A stretch of 64,000 nt of DNA from Pseudonocardiales bacterium (lineage in GTDB: Bacteria; Actinomycetota; Actinomycetes; Mycobacteriales; Pseudonocardiaceae). The stretch spans positions 62,001-126,000 of the forward strand of contig JAFATA010000030.1 of the NCBI GenBank assembly GCA_019244165.1, written 5' to 3'. The notes below the pieces were generated by a model. That model was not told where the DNA came from. It made no database searches and was given only the letters and a program-made list of their open reading frames with translations. Shown piece after piece: positions 53,520 through 64,000 of this stretch (its first letter is position 1; the number at the start of each line of letters is the position of its first letter). Made by a program: the position numbers and the translations under genes.

Positions 53520-54631
53520 CCCAGTGCCTCGGCCAGTGGCAGGTAGTCGCGGTCGTGTGCCCTGGCGACCTCGGCAAGGACCACCGAGCCCCGTACCACG
53601 TTGACTCCTCGGGCCAGTGCCGGGTCGTCCTGCACCGCCTGCCGTAGTCCCTTATCGGCCAGCGCGCAGACGTAGGGCAGGGTGACGTTGGTCAGCGCGT
53701 AGGTGGAGGTGTGCGGTACCGCGCCCGGCATGTTCGGCACGCAGTAGAACACCGAGTTGCGCACGGCGAAGACGGGGTCAGCGTGCGTCGTCGGCCGCGA
53801 GTCAGCGAAGCAGCCGCCCTGGTCGATGGCGATGTCCACCAGCACCGATCCCGGGCGCATCCGACCAATCAGATCATGACTGACCAGGGTGGGTGCCTTG
53901 GCGCCGGGCACCAGCACCGCCCCGATCACCAGGTCCGCCCACGTGCAGGCCTTCTCCACCTCGTAAGCGTTCGACGCGATGGTCTGCAGGTGGCCCCGGT
54001 ACACGAAGTCGATCTCCCGCAGCCGGTTGATGTTGGTGTCCAGCACGACTACCTCGGCCTGCATGCCCAGGGCGATCGTGGCCGCGTTCATTCCCACCAC
54101 CCCGGCCCCGAGCACGGCGACCTTGCCCGCCGGCACCCCGGAGACACCGCCGAGCAGTACCCCGCGCCCACCTTGCATGCGCTCCAAGCAGTGCGCCCCT
54201 ACCTGGGGAGCCATCCGCCCGGCCACCTCGCTCATCGGCGCCAGCAGGGGCAGCGAACCATCCGGCAGCTGCACGGTCTCGTAGGCGATCGCGTCGGTTC
54301 CGGCGTCGATCAGCGCAGCTGTGCATTCCGCCGACGCGGCCAGATGTAAATAGGTGAACAGGATCTGACCCTTGCGCATCCGGTGGTATTCCTGCAGCAC
54401 CGGTTCCTTCACCTTGAGCACCATCTCGGCCTCGGCCCACACATCGTCGGGCGCCGGCACGATGCGCCCACCCGCCGCCAGGTAGGCCTCGTCGGGGAAG
54501 GCGCAGCCCACCCCGGCGCCCCGTTCTATCAGCAGCTCATGCCCGCGACGGGTCAGCTCAAGCGCTCCTGCTGGCGTGATCGCGACCCGGTACTCGTGGA
54601 TCTTCAGCTCACGCGGAACACCGATTTTCAC
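53516..54631 (-). CDS. ald: Alanine dehydrogenase
   Basis: Ald interconverts L-alanine and pyruvate plus ammonia with NAD. The 371 residues show [20 protein letters not shown], the catalytic Lys in [13 protein letters not shown], the His in [20 protein letters not shown] and the NAD site [20 protein letters not shown]. Its position between xerD and the Nudix gene is unusual compared with mycobacteria, where ald lies elsewhere. It is translationally coupled to xerD. Confidence 0.96.
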   Translation of the reverse strand: MKIGVPRELKIHEYRVAITPAGALELTRRGHELLIERGAGVGCAFPDEAYLAAGGRIVPAPDDVWAEAEMVLKVKEPVLQEYHRMRKGQILFTYLHLAASAECTAALIDAGTDAIAYETVQLPDGSLPLLAPMSEVAGRMAPQVGAHCLERMQGGRGVLLGGVSGVPAGKVAVLGAGVVGMNAATIALGMQAEVVVLDTNINRLREIDFVYRGHLQTIASNAYEVEKACTWADLVIGAVLVPGAKAPTLVSHDLIGRMRPGSVLVDIAIDQGGCFADSRPTTHADPVFAVRNSVFYCVPNMPGAVPHTSTYALTNVTLPYVCALADKGLRQAVQDDPALARGVNVVRGSVVLAEVARAHDRDYLPLAEALG

Positions 54632-54652
54632 CCCGGCGTGCCTCCTTGGTTG

Positions 54653-58081
<3,429 letters not shown>

Positions 58082-58084
58082 AGT

Positions 58085-59263
58085 TTATCCCCGCCTCGTA
58101 ACCCAGGAGACAAGGTCGTTCCAGTGATGGCGGACCAGGACGCCGTAGGCGCCCCCGACCGGGGAGACCAGCAGTGCCGCGACCAGCGCGACCAGCGCGG
58201 CCAGCACCATGAGTGACACCGCACCCGCCGACACCCGGCTGCGATACAGGGCGGCGGCGGCATGACCGTCCACAAGTTTGCTGCCCAGCCTCAGCCGGGT
58301 GAGGAACGTCGAGGGGTTGGACCCGGACCGGCCCCGATCGAGGAACTCATGCAGGGTAGCGTGGAACCCGACGGTGATCACGAGTTCAGCGCCGTGTGCC
58401 TCGGCCAGCAGCAGGGCAAGATCTTCCGGGTTGCTCACCGACGGGAAGGTCACCGCACCGATCCCCAGGTCCTGGATCCGCTCCAGCCCCGGGGCAAACC
58501 CGTCAGGTTGGGCGGGCACCACGACTTCGTCGGCCGATTTGAGGGTGTCGGTCTCGACCTGGTAGGGGTCGCCGACGATGAGGCGCGGTCGATGCCCCGC
58601 GGCGCGCAGTGCGTCGGCACCGGCCTCAACGCCGATCAGCACCGGGCGGTACTCCCGGATGAAGCGCTTGAGTGCCACCAGGTCGGTGGTGTGGTTGTAG
58701 CCGGCGGCCACCACCAGCACCTGCCGGCCGCGGATCGGGACCTCAATATCGGGCACGCCCACCCGATCGATGATCAAAGCACGCTCGTGCCGAAGGAACT
58801 CGATGGTGTTCGCGGAAAACGCCTCAAGCTGAGCGGACAGCCCGGACTTGGCCTCGATCATCAGGTCAGAGATCGAGTCGATGGTTTGCTCGGTGCCGTG
58901 AGCGACCTCGATGTCCCCGACGTAGACCCGGCCCTCGTGAAGCCTCAGCCGGCTACCATCCTTGATCCGCAACACCTCCGCGCCGACCCCGTCGAGCAGC
59001 ATGATGCCCGCGGAAACGAGGATCTCAGGACCCAGATTCGGGAACCGACCGGAGATCGATGGCGCGACGTTGACCACCCCAGCGACTCCTGCCGCTACCA
59101 GCGCATCAGCGGTTCTGCGGTCAAGATCGACCTGGTCGAACACCGCGATCTCGCCGCGGCCAACGCGCCGTGCCAACGCCTCAGCGCGTCGATCCACCCT
59201 GGCTAGCCCGGTCATCCCGGGCAGCTCATGACCGGATCGGCTGAGCAGGCCGGAGATTCTCAT
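58085..59263 (-). CDS. steA: SteA, septal-ring-associated protein with thiamine-pyrophosphokinase-like fold
   Basis: From ATG 59263 the product is 392 residues. Cytoplasmic part: LPGMTGLARVDRRAEALARR, VFDQVDLDRRTADALVAAGV, GYNHTTDLVALKRFIREYRP and GADALRAAGHRPRLIVGDPY, related to the thiamine pyrophosphokinase catalytic region. The C-terminus has one membrane helix (VSLMVLAALVALVAALLVSP). In corynebacteria SteA and SteB are needed for septal peptidoglycan splitting with RipA. A longer frame to 59353 would overlap recN and is rejected. Confidence 0.88.
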   Translation of the reverse strand: MRISGLLSRSGHELPGMTGLARVDRRAEALARRVGRGEIAVFDQVDLDRRTADALVAAGVAGVVNVAPSISGRFPNLGPEILVSAGIMLLDGVGAEVLRIKDGSRLRLHEGRVYVGDIEVAHGTEQTIDSISDLMIEAKSGLSAQLEAFSANTIEFLRHERALIIDRVGVPDIEVPIRGRQVLVVAAGYNHTTDLVALKRFIREYRPVLIGVEAGADALRAAGHRPRLIVGDPYQVETDTLKSADEVVVPAQPDGFAPGLERIQDLGIGAVTFPSVSNPEDLALLLAEAHGAELVITVGFHATLHEFLDRGRSGSNPSTFLTRLRLGSKLVDGHAAAALYRSRVSAGAVSLMVLAALVALVAALLVSPVGGAYGVLVRHHWNDLVSWVTRRG

Positions 59264-59314
59264 GCCGATGATGGTGGCAAAAGCTGCGGCGCTCCTCAGG
59301 GAGGCGCGCCGCAG

Positions 59315-59360
59315 CCCGTGAGTGGCATTGAGTGCTATAACAGTGTTTCCCACTCACGGG
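59315..59360. repeat. 46-bp palindromic dispersed repeat, copy 2 (recN end)
   Basis: Begins CCCGTGAGTGGCA and ends CACTCACGGG with an imperfect core (TTGAGTGCTATAACAGTGTT). It matches 18087-18132 closely when that copy is read on the other strand. The recN stop TAG (59335-59337) lies inside, and the last eight recN codons (TREWETLL) are written by it. It may also terminate recN transcription before steA. Confidence 0.72.
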
Positions 59361-61113
59361 TCTTGTCCCCCCCCGCGGCGGCTAGGAGTTCTTCGGCGTG
59401 CGCCCGCCCGGTATCGGTGTCACCCAGCCCGGCCAGCATTCTCGCTAGCTCGCCAACCCTGGCCACCTCATCGAGCTCCCGGACCCCGCTGCGGCTCAAC
59501 CCGGTGGCACCGGTCGCCTTGTCCACCACGAGATGCCGGTCGGCGTAGGCGGCAACCTGGGCCAAGTGGGTAACGACCACCACCTGGTGGCTGCGTGCCA
59601 GCCGAGCCAGACGCCGCCCGACCTCGACCGCCGCCCGTCCGCCGACCCCGGCGTCAACCTCGTCGAAGACCATCGTGGGTACCGGGTCGGCATCGGCGAG
59701 CACCACCTCCAGCGCCAGCATCACGCGGGATAGCTCCCCGCCCGAGGCGCCCTTGTGCACCGGTAGCGACCCGGCGTCGGGATGCGGTGCCAGGCGCAGC
59801 TCCACCTCGTCGGCACCGTCCGGACCGGCCCGCAGCCGCGTCCCGACGACGGTGAGGGCGGCCTGGTCACCGTCCCCGGCCAGGGTCGGGTAAACCACCA
59901 CGGACAGCTGCGCTTGGCCCATCGCCAATCCGGCGAGCTCGGCGGTGACGGCGCTCCCGAGCTGTCGGGCAGCTGCGGCCCTGGCCGTGGTGAGGGCGGT
60001 GAGGTGCCCGGCCAGCTCAGTGGCCAGCTCGTCACGCCGCGCCGCCAGCGCCGCGATGGCCTCGTGGGAGGTATCCAGGCTCGCCAGGCGCTGCTGGGCC
60101 TGCCTCGCCCAGGCCAGCACACCGTCGACGTCGGCCGCGTATTTGCGGGTGAGCCGCTTGAGCTCGGCCTGGCGGGCCAGCACCTGCTCCAACCGGGTGG
60201 GGTCGGCGTTCAGCGCCTCCAGGTAGCTGCTGAGCTCGGCGGTGACATCGCCGAGCACCGCGGCGGCCTCTCCCAGCCGTTCCCCTAGCGCCTGCAGCGC
60301 AGCGTCCTGGGCCGCCTGTAACCGGCGGCGAGCCTGCGCCACCAGCTCGATCGCGCTCGACTGGTCGCGATCACCCTCCGGTGCGCCGCCCACCAGGGAC
60401 TGCGCGAGGGCCGCGGTCTGCCGGAGCTGATCGGCGTCGGCCAGCCGCCGAGCCTCGGCCAGCAGAGCGGCATCCTCCCCGGGCTGCGGGTCGAGGGCGG
60501 TGATCTCGGTGAGGCCGTGCCTGAGCAGGTCGGCTTCCCTGGCCAGCTCTCGGGACTGATCCCGGCGGGCGGCAAGCTCAGCGCAGCAGCGCAGCCACTG
60601 CTGCCGAACCCGGCGGTAGGCGCTCAGCGGTCCCGACACCGCCTCGCCAGCGAAACGGTCCAGCATGGCGCGCTGCTCACCGGCGCGCAACAGCCGTAGC
60701 TGGTCGTTCTGACCGTGCAGGGCGAGCATGCCGTCGGCTAGCTCGGCCAGCATCCCGGCCGGGACCGAACGACCACCCAGATAAGCCCGGGAACGGCTGT
60801 CCGGGGTGAGGGTGCGACTGGCGATCAGGCTGCCGTCCTCATCGAGGCGGGCACCCACCTCGCTGGCCAGTTTCGCGGCGAGGCTGCCCTCGGGTAATCG
60901 GAAGCGGCCCTCCACGACAGCCCGCTCGGCGCCGCGCCGGACCCGGGAGGCGTCAGCCCGTCCACCGGCGAGCAGCTGCAGGCCGGTGACCACCATGGTC
61001 TTGCCCGCTCCGGTCTCACCGGTCACCACGGTCAGACCGGGATGCAACTCCAGGAGGGCCTCATCGATCACACCGAGGCCCTCGATGCGCATCTCGGTGA
61101 GCACGCGGGGCAC
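59335..61113 (-). CDS. recN: DNA repair protein RecN
   Basis: RecN is an SMC-like ATPase for double-strand break repair. The 592 residues have Walker A in LTVVTGETGAGKTMVVTGLQ, a long coiled-coil middle (residues 160-370, rich in Ala/Glu/Arg/Leu), the ABC signature region KGASGGELSRVMLALEVVLA and Walker B in PTMVFDEVDAGVGGRAAVEV. The end is replaced by a dispersed palindrome but lies beyond the conserved core. Between nadK and steA as in mycobacteria. Confidence 0.96.
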   Translation of the reverse strand: MPRVLTEMRIEGLGVIDEALLELHPGLTVVTGETGAGKTMVVTGLQLLAGGRADASRVRRGAERAVVEGRFRLPEGSLAAKLASEVGARLDEDGSLIASRTLTPDSRSRAYLGGRSVPAGMLAELADGMLALHGQNDQLRLLRAGEQRAMLDRFAGEAVSGPLSAYRRVRQQWLRCCAELAARRDQSRELAREADLLRHGLTEITALDPQPGEDAALLAEARRLADADQLRQTAALAQSLVGGAPEGDRDQSSAIELVAQARRRLQAAQDAALQALGERLGEAAAVLGDVTAELSSYLEALNADPTRLEQVLARQAELKRLTRKYAADVDGVLAWARQAQQRLASLDTSHEAIAALAARRDELATELAGHLTALTTARAAAARQLGSAVTAELAGLAMGQAQLSVVVYPTLAGDGDQAALTVVGTRLRAGPDGADEVELRLAPHPDAGSLPVHKGASGGELSRVMLALEVVLADADPVPTMVFDEVDAGVGGRAAVEVGRRLARLARSHQVVVVTHLAQVAAYADRHLVVDKATGATGLSRSGVRELDEVARVGELARMLAGLGDTDTGRAHAEELLAAAGGDKTREWETLL

Positions 61114-61151
61114 CCTAGCGCGCCGCGTGCCCCAGCAAAGCAGCCCGCCGG

Positions 61152-62051
61152 TCAGCCCGGCCGGGGGCCTCGCCAGCCCTGCACGGGCAGCTCGAACTTA
61201 CGCACCAGCCGATCCGTGAACGGGCAGTCGTACAAGCGCACCAGCCGGATCGGGGTGAGGCCACGAACCATCTCGATCCGAGCGCCCGCCGGCAGCGCAA
61301 AGGTCCGGCGCCCATCGCAGCAGAGCACTGCGGCATACCCCCGTGGATCGGTCTCCACCGCGACCACTGAGTCTGGCGAGACCACCAGTGGGCGGGCGAA
61401 CAGCGCATGAGCGTTGCTGGGGACTACGACGAGCGCGTCAACATCCGGCCACACGATCGGTCCACCTGCGGAGAAGGCATAGGCGGTAGATCCGGTGGGA
61501 GTAGCGCAGAGCACGCCGTCGCAGCCGAAGCCGGAAACCGGCCTGCGGTCCACCTCGAGCACCACATCGAGGATCCGCTCCCGCCTGCTCTTTTCCACAC
61601 TGGCCTCGTTGAGCGCCCAGGTACGGGCCAACGTGGACCCGTTGAGGCTGGCGGTGACGTCGATGGTCATCCGCTCGTCTACGAGGTAGTCGCCGTGGAC
61701 GATGGCGGACACGGTCTGGTGGAGGGAGTCGAGATCGGCCTCAGCGAGGAAGCCGACCCGGCCGAGGTTCACCCCCAGCAGCGGGACGCCACAGGGCCGG
61801 GCCAGTTCAGCGGCCCGCAATAAGGTGCCATCGCCGCCGAGAACCAGCACGAGATCCGCACTCGCAGCGGCCTTCGGCCCGGTCGGCACCTCGTGCTCGC
61901 ATAGCGCGGGGTCGAGGTGAGCGCTCTCCTCGGCGAGCACCCGCACCCCGATCCCCGCCGTGGCCAGCCGGTGCGTGACCTGCTCGGCGGTGCGCAGGTT
62001 CTCCGGGTGCCCAGTGTGCAACACCAGCAGGACCTCACGTCCGAACCTCAT
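61152..62051 (-). CDS. nadK: NAD kinase
   Basis: NadK phosphorylates NAD to NADP. ATG 62051 overlaps the tlyA stop as ATGA and gives 299 residues. Landmarks are ADLVLVLGGDGTLLRAAELA (GGDGT), LLGVNLGRVGFLAEADLDSL, and GVLCATPTGSTAYAFSAGGP IVWPD. The catalytic acidic residue lies in GGDG. It complements nadABC elsewhere in the window. Confidence 0.96.
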   Translation of the reverse strand: MRFGREVLLVLHTGHPENLRTAEQVTHRLATAGIGVRVLAEESAHLDPALCEHEVPTGPKAAASADLVLVLGGDGTLLRAAELARPCGVPLLGVNLGRVGFLAEADLDSLHQTVSAIVHGDYLVDERMTIDVTASLNGSTLARTWALNEASVEKSRRERILDVVLEVDRRPVSGFGCDGVLCATPTGSTAYAFSAGGPIVWPDVDALVVVPSNAHALFARPLVVSPDSVVAVETDPRGYAAVLCCDGRRTFALPAGARIEMVRGLTPIRLVRLYDCPFTDRLVRKFELPVQGWRGPRPG

Positions 62052-62863
62052 TGCGGTCCCCTCCGCACGGCGGCGTGCACCAGCTCCTCGGCCGCACGCG
62101 ATGGATCGGGTACACCCTGGCGCAGCCACAGGAAGTATTCGACGTTGCCGGACGGTCCTGGCAGGGGGCTTGCGGTAGCGTCGAGCAGACAAAGCCTGAG
62201 ATCGGCCGCGACTGCTAGCACGTCCAGCATGGCCTGGACGCGTAACTGCGGGTCACGGACCACGCCGCCAGCACCCAGGCGGTCGCGGCCGACCTCGAAC
62301 TGGGGTTTCACCAGGGGCAGCAAGTCACCGTCCGCCCTGGTGCATCTGGCTAAGGCGGGCAGCACCAGGCGCAGCGAGATGAACGACAAGTCAGCCACGG
62401 TCAGATCGACGGCGCCACCGATGAACTCGGGCCGCAGCGTCCGCACATTCGTCCGATCATGCACCCGCACCCGCTCGTCAGTGCGCAGGGACCACGCGAG
62501 CTGCCCATAGCCGACGTCGACCGCGACCACCTCCCGGGCCCCACGGTGCAGCAGCACGTCGGTGAAACCACCGGTAGAGGCACCGGCGTCCAGGCAGCGC
62601 CGGCCTGCCACCGCCGGACCCCCGGCGGGAAGACCATCCAGTGCGCCAAGGAGCTTCCTCGCGCCCCGCGACACCCAGTTGGGCTCATTGCCCTTCGTGC
62701 GAACCAGCAGCGGGGTGCCCGCGTCCACTCCGGTGGACGGCTTCGTGGCCGTTACCCCCCCGACCCGAACCCGGTGCTGTGCGACGAGCTCAGCGGCATG
62801 ATCACGGGATCGGGCCAGACCGCGCCGCACCAACTCCGCATCCAGCCGGGCCCTGCGTCCCAT
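62048..62863 (-). CDS. tlyA: TlyA, 2'-O-methyltransferase for 16S/23S rRNA
   Basis: TlyA methylates ribose in both rRNAs and its loss gives capreomycin resistance in mycobacteria. The 271 residues have an N-terminal S4 domain (RLDAELVRRGLARSRDHAAE LVAQHRVRV) and an FtsJ-like domain with RCLDAGASTGGFTDVLLHRG, VVAVDVGYGQLAWSLRTDER, VADLSFISLRLVLPAL and LVKPQFEVGRDRLGAGGVVR. Followed by nadK with a four-base overlap. Confidence 0.95.
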   Translation of the reverse strand: MGRRARLDAELVRRGLARSRDHAAELVAQHRVRVGGVTATKPSTGVDAGTPLLVRTKGNEPNWVSRGARKLLGALDGLPAGGPAVAGRRCLDAGASTGGFTDVLLHRGAREVVAVDVGYGQLAWSLRTDERVRVHDRTNVRTLRPEFIGGAVDLTVADLSFISLRLVLPALARCTRADGDLLPLVKPQFEVGRDRLGAGGVVRDPQLRVQAMLDVLAVAADLRLCLLDATASPLPGPSGNVEYFLWLRQGVPDPSRAAEELVHAAVRRGPQ

Positions 62864-62882
62864 CTCTCAACCTCCCCACCAC

Positions 62883-63041
62883 CTAAACCTCATCGATGCT
62901 GGATAGGGCCATGGTGAGCGAGTTGTGCACAGCAGCGAACCGCGCCACATGATCAGCGGTCGGAAGCTCGTCGAGATCGTGCAACAAGGCGAGCGCATCG
63001 GTGATGCCGCTCGTCGTGGGTGGGGATGGCTGGGACGTCAT
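62883..63041 (-). CDS. Small conserved-position protein upstream of tlyA
   Basis: ATG 63041 gives 52 residues: TSGITDALALLHDLDELPTA then DHVARFAAVHNSLTMALSSI DEV. It is helical and acidic. Mycobacteria have a small gene (Rv1693) in the same place between the HAD hydrolase and tlyA, so it is probably real. Function unknown. Confidence 0.7.
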   Translation of the reverse strand: MTSQPSPPTTSGITDALALLHDLDELPTADHVARFAAVHNSLTMALSSIDEV

Positions 63042-63066
63042 ATCGCTGATCTCCTGGCCATTGGGG

Positions 63067-64000
63067 TCACCGCATGGTCTCACCAAGACCCACCACATCC
63101 AACGCCCTGGCGGCGGCGTCATCGCACGCGCGCACTCGCACTGGCCCGGTGTGCTCGATCCACCAGGCGGCACACAGCGCCCGCAACGCGTCAAAGGGGT
63201 CGTCAGCGGCCCCGTCACCGTGCAGCAGCAGAGTGCCATCGGCCACCTCGACGCGCCAGTGCGGTCGTGCCTGGATCCGGCTCTTCTCCAGCGAGGCGCA
63301 TAACACTCGGAGGTCGGCACCGAGGTGACCGGGTCGCTGCTCTGGTGGCGCCGCGAGCAGTGCGACGGCGTCAGCGACGCCGGACAACACCAGCAGCGAA
63401 TCCAACCCAGCGGCTACCGCCCCAGCGATGTCGGTGTCCAACCGGTCACCGACCAGCAGGGGTCGCTGCGCGCCGATGCGGTCCACGGCCGCATCGAGCA
63501 GCGGGCGCGCCGGCTTGCCCGCCACGGTAGGTTCTCGATCAGTAGCAGCCTGCAACGCCGCGACCATGGCGCCGTTACCCGGCAGCAGACCCCGCTCGGT
63601 GGGCAACGTAGGGTCAAGGTTGCACGCAACCCACATCGCCCCACCGCGGATCGCCAGGCACGCTTCGGCCAGCTGAGCCCACCCGGTCTCCGGAGAGTGG
63701 CCCTGGACGACTGCGGCTGGTCGTTCCGACGCCCGTTCGGAAGCCACGGCCACGGGCCGGAGCCCGACCGACCGCACCGCCGCAACCAAGGCTTCGGTCC
63801 CGACAACCAGAACAGCGGCACCAGCGGGGAGTTGGGATGCCAGCAAGGCCACCGCAGCCTGACCGCTGGTGGAAACCTCCTCCGGAGCGGTACGGACGCC
63901 CAGTGCGGTGAGGTGCTTGGCGACGTCCTCGGCTGCTCGTGATGCGTTGTTGGTGATGAACTGCACCGCCCGTCCGGCCTGGCGCAACTCGCCGACCACC
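63067..64000 (-). CDS. HAD-IIA family hydrolase (NagD-like), 5' end outside the window
   Basis: The visible 310 residues start inside the protein: RAVQFITNNASRAAEDVAKH (HAD motif II region, TNN), ERGLLPGNGAMVAALQAATD, VAGKPARPLLDAAVDRIGAQ (motif III Lys) and [20 protein letters not shown] (motif IV GDxxxTD). The nucleophile DxD motif must lie beyond position 64000, so the gene is partial. Such enzymes dephosphorylate small phosphates. A C-terminal extension of about 85 residues after the HAD core is present. Confidence 0.9.
   Translation of the reverse strand, partial: VVGELRQAGRAVQFITNNASRAAEDVAKHLTALGVRTAPEEVSTSGQAAVALLASQLPAGAAVLVVGTEALVAAVRSVGLRPVAVASERASERPAAVVQGHSPETGWAQLAEACLAIRGGAMWVACNLDPTLPTERGLLPGNGAMVAALQAATDREPTVAGKPARPLLDAAVDRIGAQRPLLVGDRLDTDIAGAVAAGLDSLLVLSGVADAVALLAAPPEQRPGHLGADLRVLCASLEKSRIQARPHWRVEVADGTLLLHGDGAADDPFDALRALCAAWWIEHTGPVRVRACDDAAARALDVVGLGETMR

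Overview
The window is a piece of a high-G+C actinobacterial chromosome, most likely from Pseudonocardiaceae or a close relative. The evidence is the very GC-rich coding sequence, frequent GTG/TTG starts and 4-nt stop/start overlaps, XRE-DUF5753/DUF397 pairs, PriA in place of separate HisA and TrpF, and core gene orders that, from memory, match mycobacterial ones: nrtR/nadABC; hisH-priA-hisF-hisI-trpE-(Trp membrane protein)-trpC-trpB-trpA-lgt-pyk; and HAD hydrolase-small protein-tlyA-nadK-recN-steA-steB-pyrG-nudix with xerD-parA-scpA-scpB-rluB-cmk-der. No replication origin, rRNA gene or CRISPR array was seen.

Layout. 1-10.4 kb is accessory: an M41-like metalloprotease domain protein, an XRE/DUF397 module with three operator-like repeats, a graveyard of broken metabolic genes (amidohydrolase, FAD oxidase, O-methyltransferase, GlxA-type regulator), a GlcG/HbpS protein, two DHA2 drug exporters sharing an identical-register promoter/start element, a universal stress protein and a TIGR00027 methyltransferase. 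10.5-20.0 kb (minus strand) is the core his/trp block followed by lgt and pyk. 20.1-26.15 kb (plus strand) is an island of visibly lower GC lying between priA and hisH. 26.2-28.5 kb has hisH, an MFS exporter and a ruined vapBC pair. 28.6-33.3 kb has a secreted M14 carboxypeptidase, a DUF6247 protein and a decayed Trypco1/nSTAND1/WD40 locus. 33.3-38.9 kb is nadCBA with a divergent NrtR-type regulator, a LonN-domain protein and a DUF2567 protein. 38.9-45.8 kb is accessory again: a second XRE/DUF397 module, an inactivated serine recombinase, a MarR regulator, methyltransferase and epimerase fragments, phoU, and a 2-kb integrative-element remnant bounded by tRNA-Pro and a 45-bp copy of its 3' part, holding a hicAB pair and a DUF433/DUF5615 pair. 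45.8-64 kb is a dense minus-strand core block for envelope, segregation, nucleotide and DNA-repair functions.

The most interesting system is the 20.1-26.15 kb operon. Its first gene encodes one polypeptide with a trypsin-like protease (intact His/Asp/Ser triad), a degenerate STAND-like domain lacking a Walker A lysine, and a PknG-like kinase with PknG-type TPR tail. It is followed by a four-helix membrane protein with an extracytoplasmic loop (GlnX-like), an orphan sugar-type solute-binding lipoprotein (GlnH position) and a Trypco1 protein. This looks like the mycobacterial GlnH-GlnX-PknG sensory pathway merged with a trypsin/Trypco conflict-type system: the lipoprotein senses a ligand, the membrane protein passes the state inward, and the protease-kinase acts. 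A second Trypco1 locus 4.4 kb away is a wreck, so such systems appear to come and go here. All functions are read from sequence by eye; no database search was possible.
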